DNA of 11,591 nt from Bacteroidota bacterium (lineage in GTDB: Bacteria > Bacteroidota > Bacteroidia > Bacteroidales > JAAYUG01). Numbering within the stretch: position 1 is the stretch's first letter; each line of letters begins with the position of its first letter. The stretch covers positions 1 through 11,591 of the forward strand of contig JAKAMP010000026.1 in the NCBI GenBank assembly GCA_021812865.1, in the 5' to 3' direction. This document shows, in pieces, positions 1 to 5,899 of this stretch. The position numbers and the translations under genes were made by a program. The notes beneath the pieces are model-generated. The model searched no databases and was not told where the DNA came from. It saw only the letters and a program-made list of their open reading frames with translations.

Positions 1-1177
1 GAAACTAAAGTTAGAACAACTAAACCGTAAATTTATTTCAGAGGAAAACTGTTTGCGTATTGCGGAAGAAATAAAGAAAAATACGCAATACGGTGAAAAA
101 GTAATTTTATTTGGGGTAAGTCAGGCTCATTGCATTGAATTGGCTAAAGCGATAAACAAGGTTTTTCAAAACGATAATTCAGAAAAACCTTATTATGCCG
201 AAGCTGTTATTTCTGAAAACAATGAATTGAATGAAACCTTGAAAGCGTGGTTTAAAAAACCTTATCAAAAGCCTTATGTAGCTGTTTCAGTCGATATTTT
301 AAGCACAGGAGTTGATATTCCCTGTGTTCGGTATATTGCATTAGCAGCCTTAACAAAGTCGGTTGGAAAGTACATTCAAATGATTGGTCGAGGCACACGG
401 CTTGACCCAAAAACAGGCAAATTTAGTTTTCAAATTCTTGACTTTGTTGGTCTTTGCAAACGCATGGAGGACAACGGTAAAGGGACTTTAAAAGAAAACA
501 AAAAAGTTGTAAAACCTGGTGAGAAAAAACCACAAACAGGTGGTGTTGTTAATCCAAAAGGTGAGTATTTTCTAATTGACAATCCCGACCCTGCACACAT
601 GATTCAGCGTGTTGAAATACACGGTGATTCAATAGTAATTAAAGACAATATTCCAATTGAAGAAGCGAAACGTATTTTTGAAGAAGAATTAAAGAAAAGT
701 CAGGAGCCTGTTATGGTTGAATTGAAAGAAAAGGCACAACAGCCCGAATATCAACCAACAGAAGAAGAATTGGCAAAATTTATTCAATGGCTAAGTTTGC
801 CAAACACCTTTATGGACGAAGGACATTTACAGAAAATGTATGACTATCCCGAAGGTTCTGCATGGGACTTTTTATTGCACGCTTTAGGCAAAAAGAAAAT
901 TCCGACACCAAAAGAGCGAATTGAAAAGAACTATGTTTCATACATTCACACCTACAATTTTACAGATGAACAAATTGTGATTCTGAAAAAAATTAAAGAT
1001 GTTTTTGCATCAAACATTGCCTCAAATAGAGAAATTGACATAAAAGAAATATTTGGCAACCCAATCTATGAAAGGTTGATAGGTTCGTACGATTCAATTA
1101 ACCAAAAATTTGATGGGAAATTTAATTTAGTAATTAACGATTTAAAGCAAACATTTGGAAAAAGAGCAATTGCATAG
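1..1177 (+). CDS. hsdR: Type I restriction enzyme R subunit (HsdR, EcoEI-like), C-terminal part, cut by the left edge
   Basis: The frame is open from base 2, so the gene starts left of the window; a TTG at 53 is internal. About 391 residues are visible, against roughly 800-1000 for whole HsdR proteins. They cover helicase domain 2: a motif IV region (KVILFGVSQAH, visible residues about 33-43), motif V STGVDIP (about 101-107) and motif VI QMIGRGTRL (about 126-134). A C-terminal region starting near FTDEQIVILKKIKD resembles the EcoEI-type R-subunit C-terminal domain. In this family HsdR is the ATP-driven translocase and nuclease of a type I restriction-modification complex; the nuclease and Walker A regions would lie off-window. 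No HsdM or HsdS is seen here, so they would be to the left. The gene is AT-rich, which suits horizontally acquired defence DNA. A related DEAD/DEAH helicase of another system is possible but less likely. Confidence 0.82.
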   Translation, partial: KLKLEQLNRKFISEENCLRIAEEIKKNTQYGEKVILFGVSQAHCIELAKAINKVFQNDNSEKPYYAEAVISENNELNETLKAWFKKPYQKPYVAVSVDILSTGVDIPCVRYIALAALTKSVGKYIQMIGRGTRLDPKTGKFSFQILDFVGLCKRMEDNGKGTLKENKKVVKPGEKKPQTGGVVNPKGEYFLIDNPDPAHMIQRVEIHGDSIVIKDNIPIEEAKRIFEEELKKSQEPVMVELKEKAQQPEYQPTEEELAKFIQWLSLPNTFMDEGHLQKMYDYPEGSAWDFLLHALGKKKIPTPKERIEKNYVSYIHTYNFTDEQIVILKKIKDVFASNIASNREIDIKEIFGNPIYERLIGSYDSINQKFDGKFNLVINDLKQTFGKRAIA

Positions 1178-1244
1178 CCAACGCACAGTCGTAAGCACAT
1201 TTGCAAGCCCACACGAGCCAACGCTTAAACCAAAGGCTTGCAAA
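1176..1244. repeat. Short palindrome plus direct repeat just after hsdR
   Basis: The nonamer AGCCAACGC occurs at 1176-1184, overlapping the hsdR stop, and again at 1216-1224. Around the second copy, TTTGCAAGCC (1200-1209) pairs perfectly with GGCTTGCAAA (1235-1244) across a 25-base loop. No clear T run follows, so it is not a typical intrinsic terminator. It may be part of a recombination or cassette boundary, or a transcript 3' end structure; this is inference. The rest of 1245-1368 is AT-rich and shows no gene I can support. Confidence 0.5.
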
Positions 1245-1368
1245 GGAGCTTGTCTGTCTGCCATCGCTTTTTTGCCGACCCTAAAAACTTATTTTTTCGG
1301 AAACAGCAGTGCTTCGATTGAGTGGTTTAATGACTGTAAAAGATAGATAATTAATGATAATGAATAAA

Positions 1369-1504
1369 GCCCAGCATACAACACACAATATAGCCAATAA
1401 GGGTTTCAGTGGTATGCGAAGGTTTGTTGCCCGCTTCAACCTTTCGTGTACCTTGATAGGAAATCGCCCGCAATCCCTTACTGGCCATATTGTCAAACGT
1501 TGGC
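1369..1504. repeat. Long imperfect palindrome resembling an integron attC site
   Basis: ACAATATAGCCAATAAGGG (1385-1403) is the inverted copy of 1475-1493, 19 bp with two mismatches and a 71-base centre. Both mismatches are A-C on the top strand but T-G wobbles on the bottom strand, so the bottom strand folds better. Outside the arms lie CATACAAC (1375-1382) and AACGTTGGC (1496-1504), which share CAAC/GTTG in inverted orientation. Known attC sites run from RYYYAAC to GTTRRRY, are about 57-141 bp long and recombine as a folded bottom strand. The size and layout fit, but GTTGGCA does not match GTTRRRY exactly. No integrase is in the window. An alternative is an unclassified palindromic intergenic repeat. 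Confidence 0.4.
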
Positions 1505-1516
1505 AAGCCTGAGAGA

Positions 1517-1527
1517 CCAACTGCTAA
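1517..1527. repeat. Left copy of an 11-bp sequence flanking the DJ-1 gene
   Basis: CCAACTGCTAA here and CCAGCTGCTAA at 2143-2153 differ by one base. They lie 13 bp before the DJ-1 start and 7 bp after its stop, in the same orientation. They could mark the ends of an inserted one-gene unit, but 11 bp could also recur by chance. Confidence 0.3.
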
Positions 1528-1539
1528 CCATAAACAGAT

Positions 1540-2136
1540 ATGAAAAATAAAAAAGTTTTACTATTTCTTTCACAAGGATTCGAAGAATATGAAGCTGGAG
1601 TATTCACAGATGTAATTGGTTGGAGTAGAGAGTTAGGAATTGAACCTGTTGATATGATATCTACAGGACTTAGACCTGAGATTAAATGCAAATGGAATTT
1701 AATTGTTCGACCCGAGATTGAGTTTGACAAAATCAATATCGAAGATTATGACGCATTAGCAATTCCGGGTGGTTTTAAAAATTCAGGATATTATGAAGAC
1801 GTATTTGATGAGCGTTTTCAGCATATGATTCGTGAGTTTGATAAAAGCAAAAAAATAATTGCAGCAGTTTGTGCTGCTGCTATACCGGTTGGAAAATCTG
1901 GTGTTTTGAAGAATAGAAAAGCAACAACATACGATTTATCTGATATTTATGGAAGAAAATACCTGGCAGATTTTGGTGTAAATGTTCAAGATAAACATAT
2001 AGTGATTGATAATAATATTATAACATCGACAGGACCTGCAACAGGTTTAGACGTTGCGTTTAAATTGTTGGAAATGTTGACTTCGACTAAAAATGTAGAT
2101 GAAGTGAAAAAATATATGAGATTTACAAACAAATAA
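1540..2136 (+). CDS. DJ-1/PfpI family protein (class I glutamine amidotransferase-like)
   Basis: This 198-residue protein has the typical DJ-1 length. GFEEYE places Glu18 at the same position as Glu18 of human DJ-1. IPGGF (75-79) is the glycine-rich turn of the fold. The nucleophile elbow IAAVCAAA puts Cys111 in the equivalent of DJ-1 Cys106. STGPATGLDVAF (163-174) is the usual C-terminal motif. The histidine that follows the elbow in PfpI-type peptidases is not evident; the matching region reads TTYDLSD. The enzyme could therefore be a DJ-1-like glyoxalase/deglycase, chaperone or redox sensor, and its exact activity cannot be told from sequence. It should be cytosolic, as no signal peptide is seen. 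The ATG at 1540 gives a start at the family's beta strand (KKVLLFL). The gene stands alone, is AT-rich (two hand-counted 60-base lines gave 33% and 35% GC), and lies just after the attC-like palindrome, so it looks acquired. Confidence 0.85.
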   Translation: MKNKKVLLFLSQGFEEYEAGVFTDVIGWSRELGIEPVDMISTGLRPEIKCKWNLIVRPEIEFDKINIEDYDALAIPGGFKNSGYYEDVFDERFQHMIREFDKSKKIIAAVCAAAIPVGKSGVLKNRKATTYDLSDIYGRKYLADFGVNVQDKHIVIDNNIITSTGPATGLDVAFKLLEMLTSTKNVDEVKKYMRFTNK

Positions 2137-2142
2137 CAAAGG

Positions 2143-2153
2143 CCAGCTGCTAA
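2143..2153. repeat. Right copy of the 11-bp sequence flanking the DJ-1 gene
   Basis: CCAGCTGCTAA, the partner of 1517-1527. The remaining intergenic bases to 2317 hold no gene and no promoter element I can name with confidence. The base composition changes from AT-rich to near-balanced in this interval. Confidence 0.3.
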
Positions 2154-2317
2154 TAAATAGGACTCTGAGCGGTCTGCAAAACCCAGCGATTACCTTTCCT
2201 GGCATTGAACAATATTTCTGAACGACGGTTAAATAGGTGAAGCATTTGAGATCACAGTACTATTCGGGTTAAAGCAACAGATAATAGCAGAACCGGCTAT
2301 CCCTAAAAATTTTTATT

Positions 2318-2911
2318 ATGACTAAGAGCAGAATGAATCCTGAGGTAGATGCACTTGTAGACAAGGCAAAAAAGTGGAATGAGGAATTCGGAAAAATGAG
2401 AGCGATCGCGTTGGACTGCGGTCTTACCGAAGAAGTGAAATGGGGCAATCCCTGTTACACCTTTCAGGGAAGCAATATTGTGTTGATTCACGGGTTCAAG
2501 GAATATTGTGCGTTTTTGTTTTTCAAGGGCGCGTTGTTACGCGATGCCGATGGAATACTGATCAGGCAGAGCGATAAAGTCCAGGCGGGTAGGCAGGTAC
2601 GTTTCACCGGCAAGGAGGAAATCGTGAAGATCGAGCCGGCGCTGAAATCCTATATTTACGAAGCGATCGAGGTGGAAAAGGCCGGTTTGAAGGTACAGAT
2701 CAAAAAAACAGAAGATTATCACGTACCAGATGAATTTCAACATAAGCTGAAGGAATTTCCTTTGCTGAAAACCGCTTTTGAAGCCTTGACGCCCGGGAGG
2801 CAGCGGGCCTACCTTCTCTTTTTTGATGCACCGAAGCAATCCAAAACCCGCGAGTCGAGGATTGAAAAGTGCATACCCGCGATTCTAAATGGCAAGGGGT
2901 TGAACGACTAA
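2318..2911 (+). CDS. YdeI/OmdA-type protein with an N-terminal DUF1801-like domain
   Basis: This 197-residue protein has the two-part layout of the YdeI (Bacillus subtilis type)/OmpD-associated family. The DUF1801-like part spans about 8-120, with the hallmark EVKWGNPCYTF (39-49) followed by an IxLIHGFKEYCAFLFFKG-like strand pair (53-71). The OmdA-like tail is at about 154-194, with ALTPGRQRAYLLFF and then SKTRESRIEKC, the usual basic RIxK ending. The molecular function of the family is not established; a small-ligand-binding or stress role is often guessed. No signal peptide or membrane segment is seen, so it is probably cytosolic. The ATG at 2318 is the only sensible start and gives a full-length family member. 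GC is clearly higher than in the DJ-1 gene upstream. It converges with the DUF3592 gene, with 13 bases between the stops, and appears to be a single-gene unit. Confidence 0.83.
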   Translation: MTKSRMNPEVDALVDKAKKWNEEFGKMRAIALDCGLTEEVKWGNPCYTFQGSNIVLIHGFKEYCAFLFFKGALLRDADGILIRQSDKVQAGRQVRFTGKEEIVKIEPALKSYIYEAIEVEKAGLKVQIKKTEDYHVPDEFQHKLKEFPLLKTAFEALTPGRQRAYLLFFDAPKQSKTRESRIEKCIPAILNGKGLND

Positions 2912-2924
2912 ACTAACGTAGTTC

Positions 2925-3425
2925 TCATTCCTGTCCGGTACCGGCAGTTTTATATTTTTTGAGTTGCTGGACGAATGCGAGCAATACCACTGCGAAAAAA
3001 AATCCCGAAAGGGAGGTCATCCAGTAATCGTCGGATTGCAGTCCGGGTTTCAGTATCGATTCTTTTGGATTTTCGGGGTTATAATGAACCGTTACCTTTG
3101 AATAGGCAGGGAACTGGCTCACCACTTCCTTTGCCCACATGGATGAACCGCGGGCAGTGGTGGAACTATACTTTTCCGATAAATACTGTGCGCTGTCCAC
3201 TTCATACGAATACCTTATTACTGGTATATATTTTGAAGAACCTTTGCTGCTCTGGCCTCTTTTCACCTCCGTGGAAAGCACGGTTCCCTGCACGGTGGGC
3301 CATCTTTTCGCCTGCATGGCCTTGGCCACTCCTATGGCGCTGTATGTGAACCAGGCCAATAGAAGCATCATGAAGAAGACAAAAACGATAATGACAGATT
3401 TCAGTGGGGGAGGAGGCGTTTCCAT
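2925..3425 (-). CDS. DUF3592 family membrane protein
   Basis: This protein has 166 residues. One membrane helix is at about 10-34 and a second at about 135-154. Between them is a soluble domain with DUF3592 hallmarks: WPTVQGTVL (42-50), YIPVIRYSYEV (66-76) and the YNPENPKES motif (115-123), in which a short P-x-P-x-x-S loop precedes a hydrophobic residue. The family's function is unknown. The topology suggests an inner-membrane protein with its central domain on one face. The N-terminus is proline-rich (METPPPP), and the ATG at 3423-3425 gives a start just before helix 1. It converges with the YdeI-type gene and is followed upstream by a short AT-rich spacer. There is no evidence for a partner gene. 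Confidence 0.78.
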   Translation of the reverse strand: METPPPPLKSVIIVFVFFMMLLLAWFTYSAIGVAKAMQAKRWPTVQGTVLSTEVKRGQSSKGSSKYIPVIRYSYEVDSAQYLSEKYSSTTARGSSMWAKEVVSQFPAYSKVTVHYNPENPKESILKPGLQSDDYWMTSLSGFFFAVVLLAFVQQLKKYKTAGTGQE

Positions 3426-3520
3426 ATTGAAATATTTTTAAGTCGGTATTAAAGGGTTGGATTTGCGATCAAGTTAATCAATCCGTTTGAATCTGCGATG
3501 ATTTTTTTGCTGTTCTGCCT

Positions 3521-3546
3521 TAAACCTCAAACCCTAAACCTCAAAC
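3521..3546. repeat. Two tandem copies of TAAACCTCAAAC
   Basis: TAAACCTCAAAC occurs at 3521-3532 and 3535-3546, a 14-base period, in the 123-base gap between two minus-strand genes and just after the 3' end of the DUF1003 gene. Two copies only, so replication slippage is enough to explain it. Confidence 0.6.
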
Positions 3547-3548
3547 TT

Positions 3549-4256
3549 TCAACGCTCATCCCCCTTTTCCCCCTTTATTTCTTTCATCAGATCCTCAAGG
3601 TAGTCGATCTGCATTTCCTGGATTTCGAGCAGTTTTTTATTCTGGTGTACCAGCAGGTGGTCGATCTTTTCGCTGAGAAGTTTAATTTCCAGTTCGGCCT
3701 TGAGATTGATTTTGTAGTCGTGTTCGGCTCTTTGCCTGTCTATTTGTTCCTGCCGGTTCTGGCTCATCATAATGATAGGGGCCTGGATGGCGGCCAGGCA
3801 GGAAAGGATGAGGTTGAGCAGGATAAAAGGGTATGGATCGAAAGGCTTCGTAGAGATGAGCCATACATTTGTGATCATCCATAGCAGAAGAAAGGAGAAG
3901 AAGGCAATGATGAAGATCCAGCTTCCGCCAAAAGATGCGATCTTGTCCGCCACCTTCTGGCCAGTGGCAAGTCGGGATTCGATCTCATCCTGGATATTCT
4001 CCGAGAGGATGGAATTGTTGCGTATGGCCTGCATCACATCCTGGTCGAGGGAGGCCAGTTCGCCTTTTTCCTGTTCCACCAGGGTGGTGAGGTAAAGGCG
4101 TCGGTACTTGTTCAGTTCTTCCAGCGAGAGGATGCTGTCGTTACTGAAATCCGGGTGTTCGATCTGAATGAGCCTGAGTATGCCTTCGCGGATGTCGCTG
4201 CCTTTGATGGCTTCCGCCGGCTGAATGTTCTGGTTGGAAAGGTTGCTGATGGCCAT
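3549..4256 (-). CDS. DUF1003 family membrane protein
   Basis: This protein has 235 residues. The DUF1003 core is two closely spaced membrane helices (about 111-133 and 142-165) joined by a short loop with the signature FDPYPFILLN (139-148). It continues as LAAIQAPIIMMSQNRQ (154-169), the most conserved stretch of the family. The N-terminal half (1-105) is soluble and charged. The C-terminal tail (about 168-230) is rich in E, K, L and Q and is likely to form a coiled coil that could drive oligomerisation. The family's role is unknown; it is an inner-membrane protein. The ATG at 4254-4256 is the only good start. A candidate -7 promoter element lies 38 bases upstream. The gene is divergent from the ThuA-like gene, with a 210-base shared upstream region. 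Confidence 0.83.
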   Translation of the reverse strand: MAISNLSNQNIQPAEAIKGSDIREGILRLIQIEHPDFSNDSILSLEELNKYRRLYLTTLVEQEKGELASLDQDVMQAIRNNSILSENIQDEIESRLATGQKVADKIASFGGSWIFIIAFFSFLLLWMITNVWLISTKPFDPYPFILLNLILSCLAAIQAPIIMMSQNRQEQIDRQRAEHDYKINLKAELEIKLLSEKIDHLLVHQNKKLLEIQEMQIDYLEDLMKEIKGEKGDER

Positions 4257-4293
4257 AGGATATTTCCCGTATAAAATTGATTTGAATTGATGT

Positions 4294-4301
4294 CAAAAAT
4301 A
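4294..4301 (-). promoter_or_regulatory. Candidate Bacteroidota -7 promoter element for the DUF1003 gene
   Basis: On the minus strand this reads TATTTTTG, matching the TAnnTTTG element known for Bacteroidota primary promoters. It ends 38 bases before the start codon. I see no convincing TTTG-type -33 element at the usual spacing, so confidence is low. Confidence 0.33.
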
Positions 4302-4353
4302 CACAGAAAGAAGAAAATGTATTATTTGGAAGGAAATTGTCAGTTATTTACAG

Positions 4354-4427
4354 GTTCCGGAACATTTGAATAATAGTAAAAATAACATTTGGTTTTAATC
4401 TGTCAAAGTAGAAATGGAATGTATTCC
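4354..4427. promoter_or_regulatory. Two short palindromes in the divergent thuA/DUF1003 region
   Basis: GTTCCGGAAC (4354-4363) is a perfect 10-bp palindrome. TGGAATGTATTCCA (4415-4428) has 6-bp arms around GT and ends 38 bases before the ThuA-like start. Either could be an operator for a dimeric regulator. No clear promoter for the ThuA-like gene was found in this interval, so the assignment is tentative. Confidence 0.28.
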
Positions 4428-4466
4428 AAATTCATTTATTTTTAAGCAAACATTCAATCCTGAATT

Positions 4467-5273
4467 ATGGCCTCCACCCGCAGAAAATTTATCCACCAGC
4501 TTATTGGCGCAGGCATTGCTACTGCCGCAGTTAAGAATACACTTGCAGCAACCGGAACTTCTTCTTTACCGGTCAAAAACCGGAAGGTGCTCATGGTTTG
4601 GGGAGGCTGGGACGGGCATGAGCCTAAGCAGTGCATCGATCTTTTTGTTCCCTGGCTGAAGGAACAGGGTTGCGAACTGGTGGTCTCCAACTCGCTCGAT
4701 TCGTACCTCGATGGTTCGCTCATGGCATCGGTCGACCTGGTGGTTCAGGCGTGGACCATGGGACAGATCACTTCCGAACAGGAAAAGGGCTTGCTCGAAG
4801 CCGTGAAGGCGGGAGCCGGGATTACCGGCTGGCATGGCGGACTGGGGGATTCTTTCCGCAACAATACCGAGTACCAGTTTATGGTTGGCGGACAGTGGGT
4901 GGCTCATCCCGGAGGCGTAATCGATTACCGTGTGAACATTACCGAACACAGCGATCCGGTTACCCGCGGTCTCGGTGATTTCAACATGCACTCCGAACAG
5001 TATTATATGCATGTAGATCCGAATGTGAGAGTGCTTGCTACCACTACTTTCAATGGAAAATATGCAGGATGGATCAATGGCTGTGTGATGCCTGTGGCCT
5101 GGAAGAAAATGTACGGCAATGGAAGGGTTTTCTATTCTTCCCTGGGGCATGTAGCGGCCGATTTCAAGGTGCCCGAAGCGTTCGAAATTGCCAAAAGAGG
5201 AATGCTCTGGGCCATGGAAAGCAAATATGAACCGGTTGAAAAATTGGTTACGCCTGCCTACCTGGTGAAGTGA
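4467..5273 (+). CDS. ThuA-like domain protein with a Tat signal peptide
   Basis: This protein has 268 residues. The N-terminus [18 protein letters not shown] carries a twin arginine (Arg5-Arg6), the xRRxFI context and a mild hydrophobic core, so export by the Tat pathway is likely, with cleavage somewhere around residues 25-32. The mature part matches the ThuA-like, glutamine-amidotransferase-like fold: [14 protein letters not shown] (40-53), [13 protein letters not shown] (118-130), [15 protein letters not shown] (136-150), [11 protein letters not shown] (176-186) and [12 protein letters not shown] (217-228). ThuA proteins are linked to trehalose and other sugar or polyol use, but the reaction is not established. 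The exact substrate cannot be read from sequence. Tat export suggests that it folds in the cytoplasm or binds a metal or cofactor. The ATG at 4467 gives the complete Tat motif. There is no sugar operon around it. Confidence 0.82.
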   Translation: MASTRRKFIHQLIGAGIATAAVKNTLAATGTSSLPVKNRKVLMVWGGWDGHEPKQCIDLFVPWLKEQGCELVVSNSLDSYLDGSLMASVDLVVQAWTMGQITSEQEKGLLEAVKAGAGITGWHGGLGDSFRNNTEYQFMVGGQWVAHPGGVIDYRVNITEHSDPVTRGLGDFNMHSEQYYMHVDPNVRVLATTTFNGKYAGWINGCVMPVAWKKMYGNGRVFYSSLGHVAADFKVPEAFEIAKRGMLWAMESKYEPVEKLVTPAYLVK

Positions 5274-5295
5274 CCGGGATGACACAATATTTCTT

Positions 5296-5393
5296 TGTCT
5301 GATGCCTGATGCCCGATGTCTATTGTCTAATGTCCGATGTCTATTGTCTATTGCCCGATGTCTATTGTCTAATGTCCGATGTCTGATGTCTGA
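5296..5393. repeat. Degenerate tandem heptamer array, 14 units
   Basis: Fourteen uninterrupted 7-base units read TGTCTGA, TGCCTGA, TGCCCGA, TGTCTAT, TGTCTAA, TGTCCGA, TGTCTAT, TGTCTAT, TGCCCGA, TGTCTAT, TGTCTAA, TGTCCGA, TGTCTGA, TGTCTGA. The consensus is TGYCYRA with a TAT variant. A higher-order 42-base period exists: 5317-5344 and 5359-5386 match at 26 of 28 positions. It lies 22 bases after the ThuA-like stop. On the minus strand it reads through as a repeating RHRTLDN-like string, which I regard as an artefact. Confidence 0.85.
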
Positions 5394-5430
5394 TTTCGGG
5401 CAAGGGATTTGGGAGTGGGGGGTATGAAAC

Positions 5431-5491
5431 ACAGTCCGCCGTTCGCGGAACACAGATGGGACAGTCTGCCTGTGGCGGAGGCGCAGATGAG
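5431..5491. repeat. Imperfect 30-base direct repeat, two adjacent copies
   Basis: The two copies, 5431-5460 and 5461-5491, both start ACAGTCYGCC and continue GCGGA...CAGATGRG, with one inserted base in the second copy. The first copy also contains an internal CCGC/GCGG inversion. They sit between the heptamer array and the CGCAAAG-type clusters. I see no coding or known element here. Confidence 0.5.
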
Positions 5492-5502
5492 AAATGAATA
5501 AC

Positions 5503-5613
5503 CGCAGAGGGTAGCGAAGATTTCGCAAAGCACCGCTGAGTTTTTCTTTGAACCTGTCGACCCCCTTTTCATCTACCAAAGCGCGCTTTGCGTCTTCTTT
5601 GCGGTTCTCTACG
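5503..5613. repeat. Two opposed clusters of a CGCAAAG-like heptamer at helical spacing
   Basis: In the forward orientation: CGCAGAG (5503-5509), AGCGAAG (5513-5519), CGCAAAG (5524-5530) and CGCTGAG (5534-5540), with unit starts 10, 11 and 10 bases apart. In the inverted orientation: CTTTGCG (5586-5592), CTTTGCG (5597-5603) and CTCTACG (5607-5613), 11 and 10 apart. A 45-base spacer separates them. The period is close to one DNA turn. I recall similar CTTTGCG-rich intergenic repeats in many bacterial genomes, but cannot name a family with certainty. Bases 5614-5797 contain nothing I can support beyond a possible decayed minus-strand reading frame. Confidence 0.6.
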
Positions 5614-5797
5614 GTAAAAAGACTGAGCAGATTCTCATCCATACAGAGTTCTTCAACGCTGTTGGCTTTTGGCAGTTGGCCTGATTTATCAATGGTACAA
5701 ATTCTTCTTTCTGTTAAAGTATCGTCAAATTCCTAATAACTGCAAAACATAGTGCCTTGTGCGACTTTGTGGCAACGGAAATTTGCGATTAGACTCC

Positions 5798-5834
5798 TGT
5801 ACGATTCTGAACACCCCTGGTTCACTTTTGAACA
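5798..5834 (+). promoter_or_regulatory. Tandem activator-type sites upstream of the ABC transporter operon
   Basis: Two 16-bp sites share the form TGTTC-N6-GAACA. Site 1 is TGTAC-GATTCT-GAACA (5798-5813) and site 2 is GGTTC-ACTTTT-GAACA (5819-5834). Their centres are 21 bp apart, two helical turns, so two dimers would bind the same face. Centres lie about 96 and 75 bp upstream of the candidate -24 element. This is the classic position and phasing of NtrC-family enhancer sites. A weaker partial repeat, AGTTC-N3-GTACA, overlaps at 5834-5846. Confidence 0.55.
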
Positions 5835-5861
5835 GTTCGCGGTACAGATTTTGAGTGATAA

Positions 5862-5898
5862 ATAACATAAGATGCTAACATTAATCGTTTTATGTTAT
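5862..5898. repeat. 9-bp inverted repeat directly upstream of the -24 element
   Basis: ATAACATAA (5862-5870) and TTATGTTAT (5890-5898) are perfectly complementary across 19 bases. The right arm ends two bases before the TGGCA of the sigma-54-like promoter. This could be an operator or an architectural-protein site, or simply AT-rich coincidence. Confidence 0.45.
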
Positions 5899-5899
5899 A

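Noticed and set aside
1155..1346. 63-codon plus-strand reading frame after hsdR
   Set aside because: It starts inside hsdR in another frame, runs through the palindrome and has no recognisable features.
2911..2923. Small inverted repeat AACTA-ACG-TAGTT between the convergent YdeI-type and DUF3592 genes
   Set aside because: The 5-bp AT-rich stem has no T run; too weak to call a terminator.
3139..3441. Plus-strand 100-codon frame over the DUF3592 gene
   Set aside because: Antisense shadow of a gene with clear family motifs.
5296..5393. Heptamer array considered as a CRISPR
   Set aside because: The units are contiguous 7-mers with no spacers, and no cas genes are present.
4566..5642. 358-codon minus-strand reading frame
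   Set aside because: Its first two-thirds of coordinates (4566-5273) are antisense to the well-supported ThuA-like gene. The rest is the heptamer array and other repeats read as RHRTLDN-like strings. A 7-base repeat stays open because three units equal seven codons.
5770..5786. Second sigma-54-like sequence TGGCAACGGAAATTTGC
   Set aside because: GG and GC are 12 bases apart instead of 10, and it lies upstream of the enhancer-like sites.
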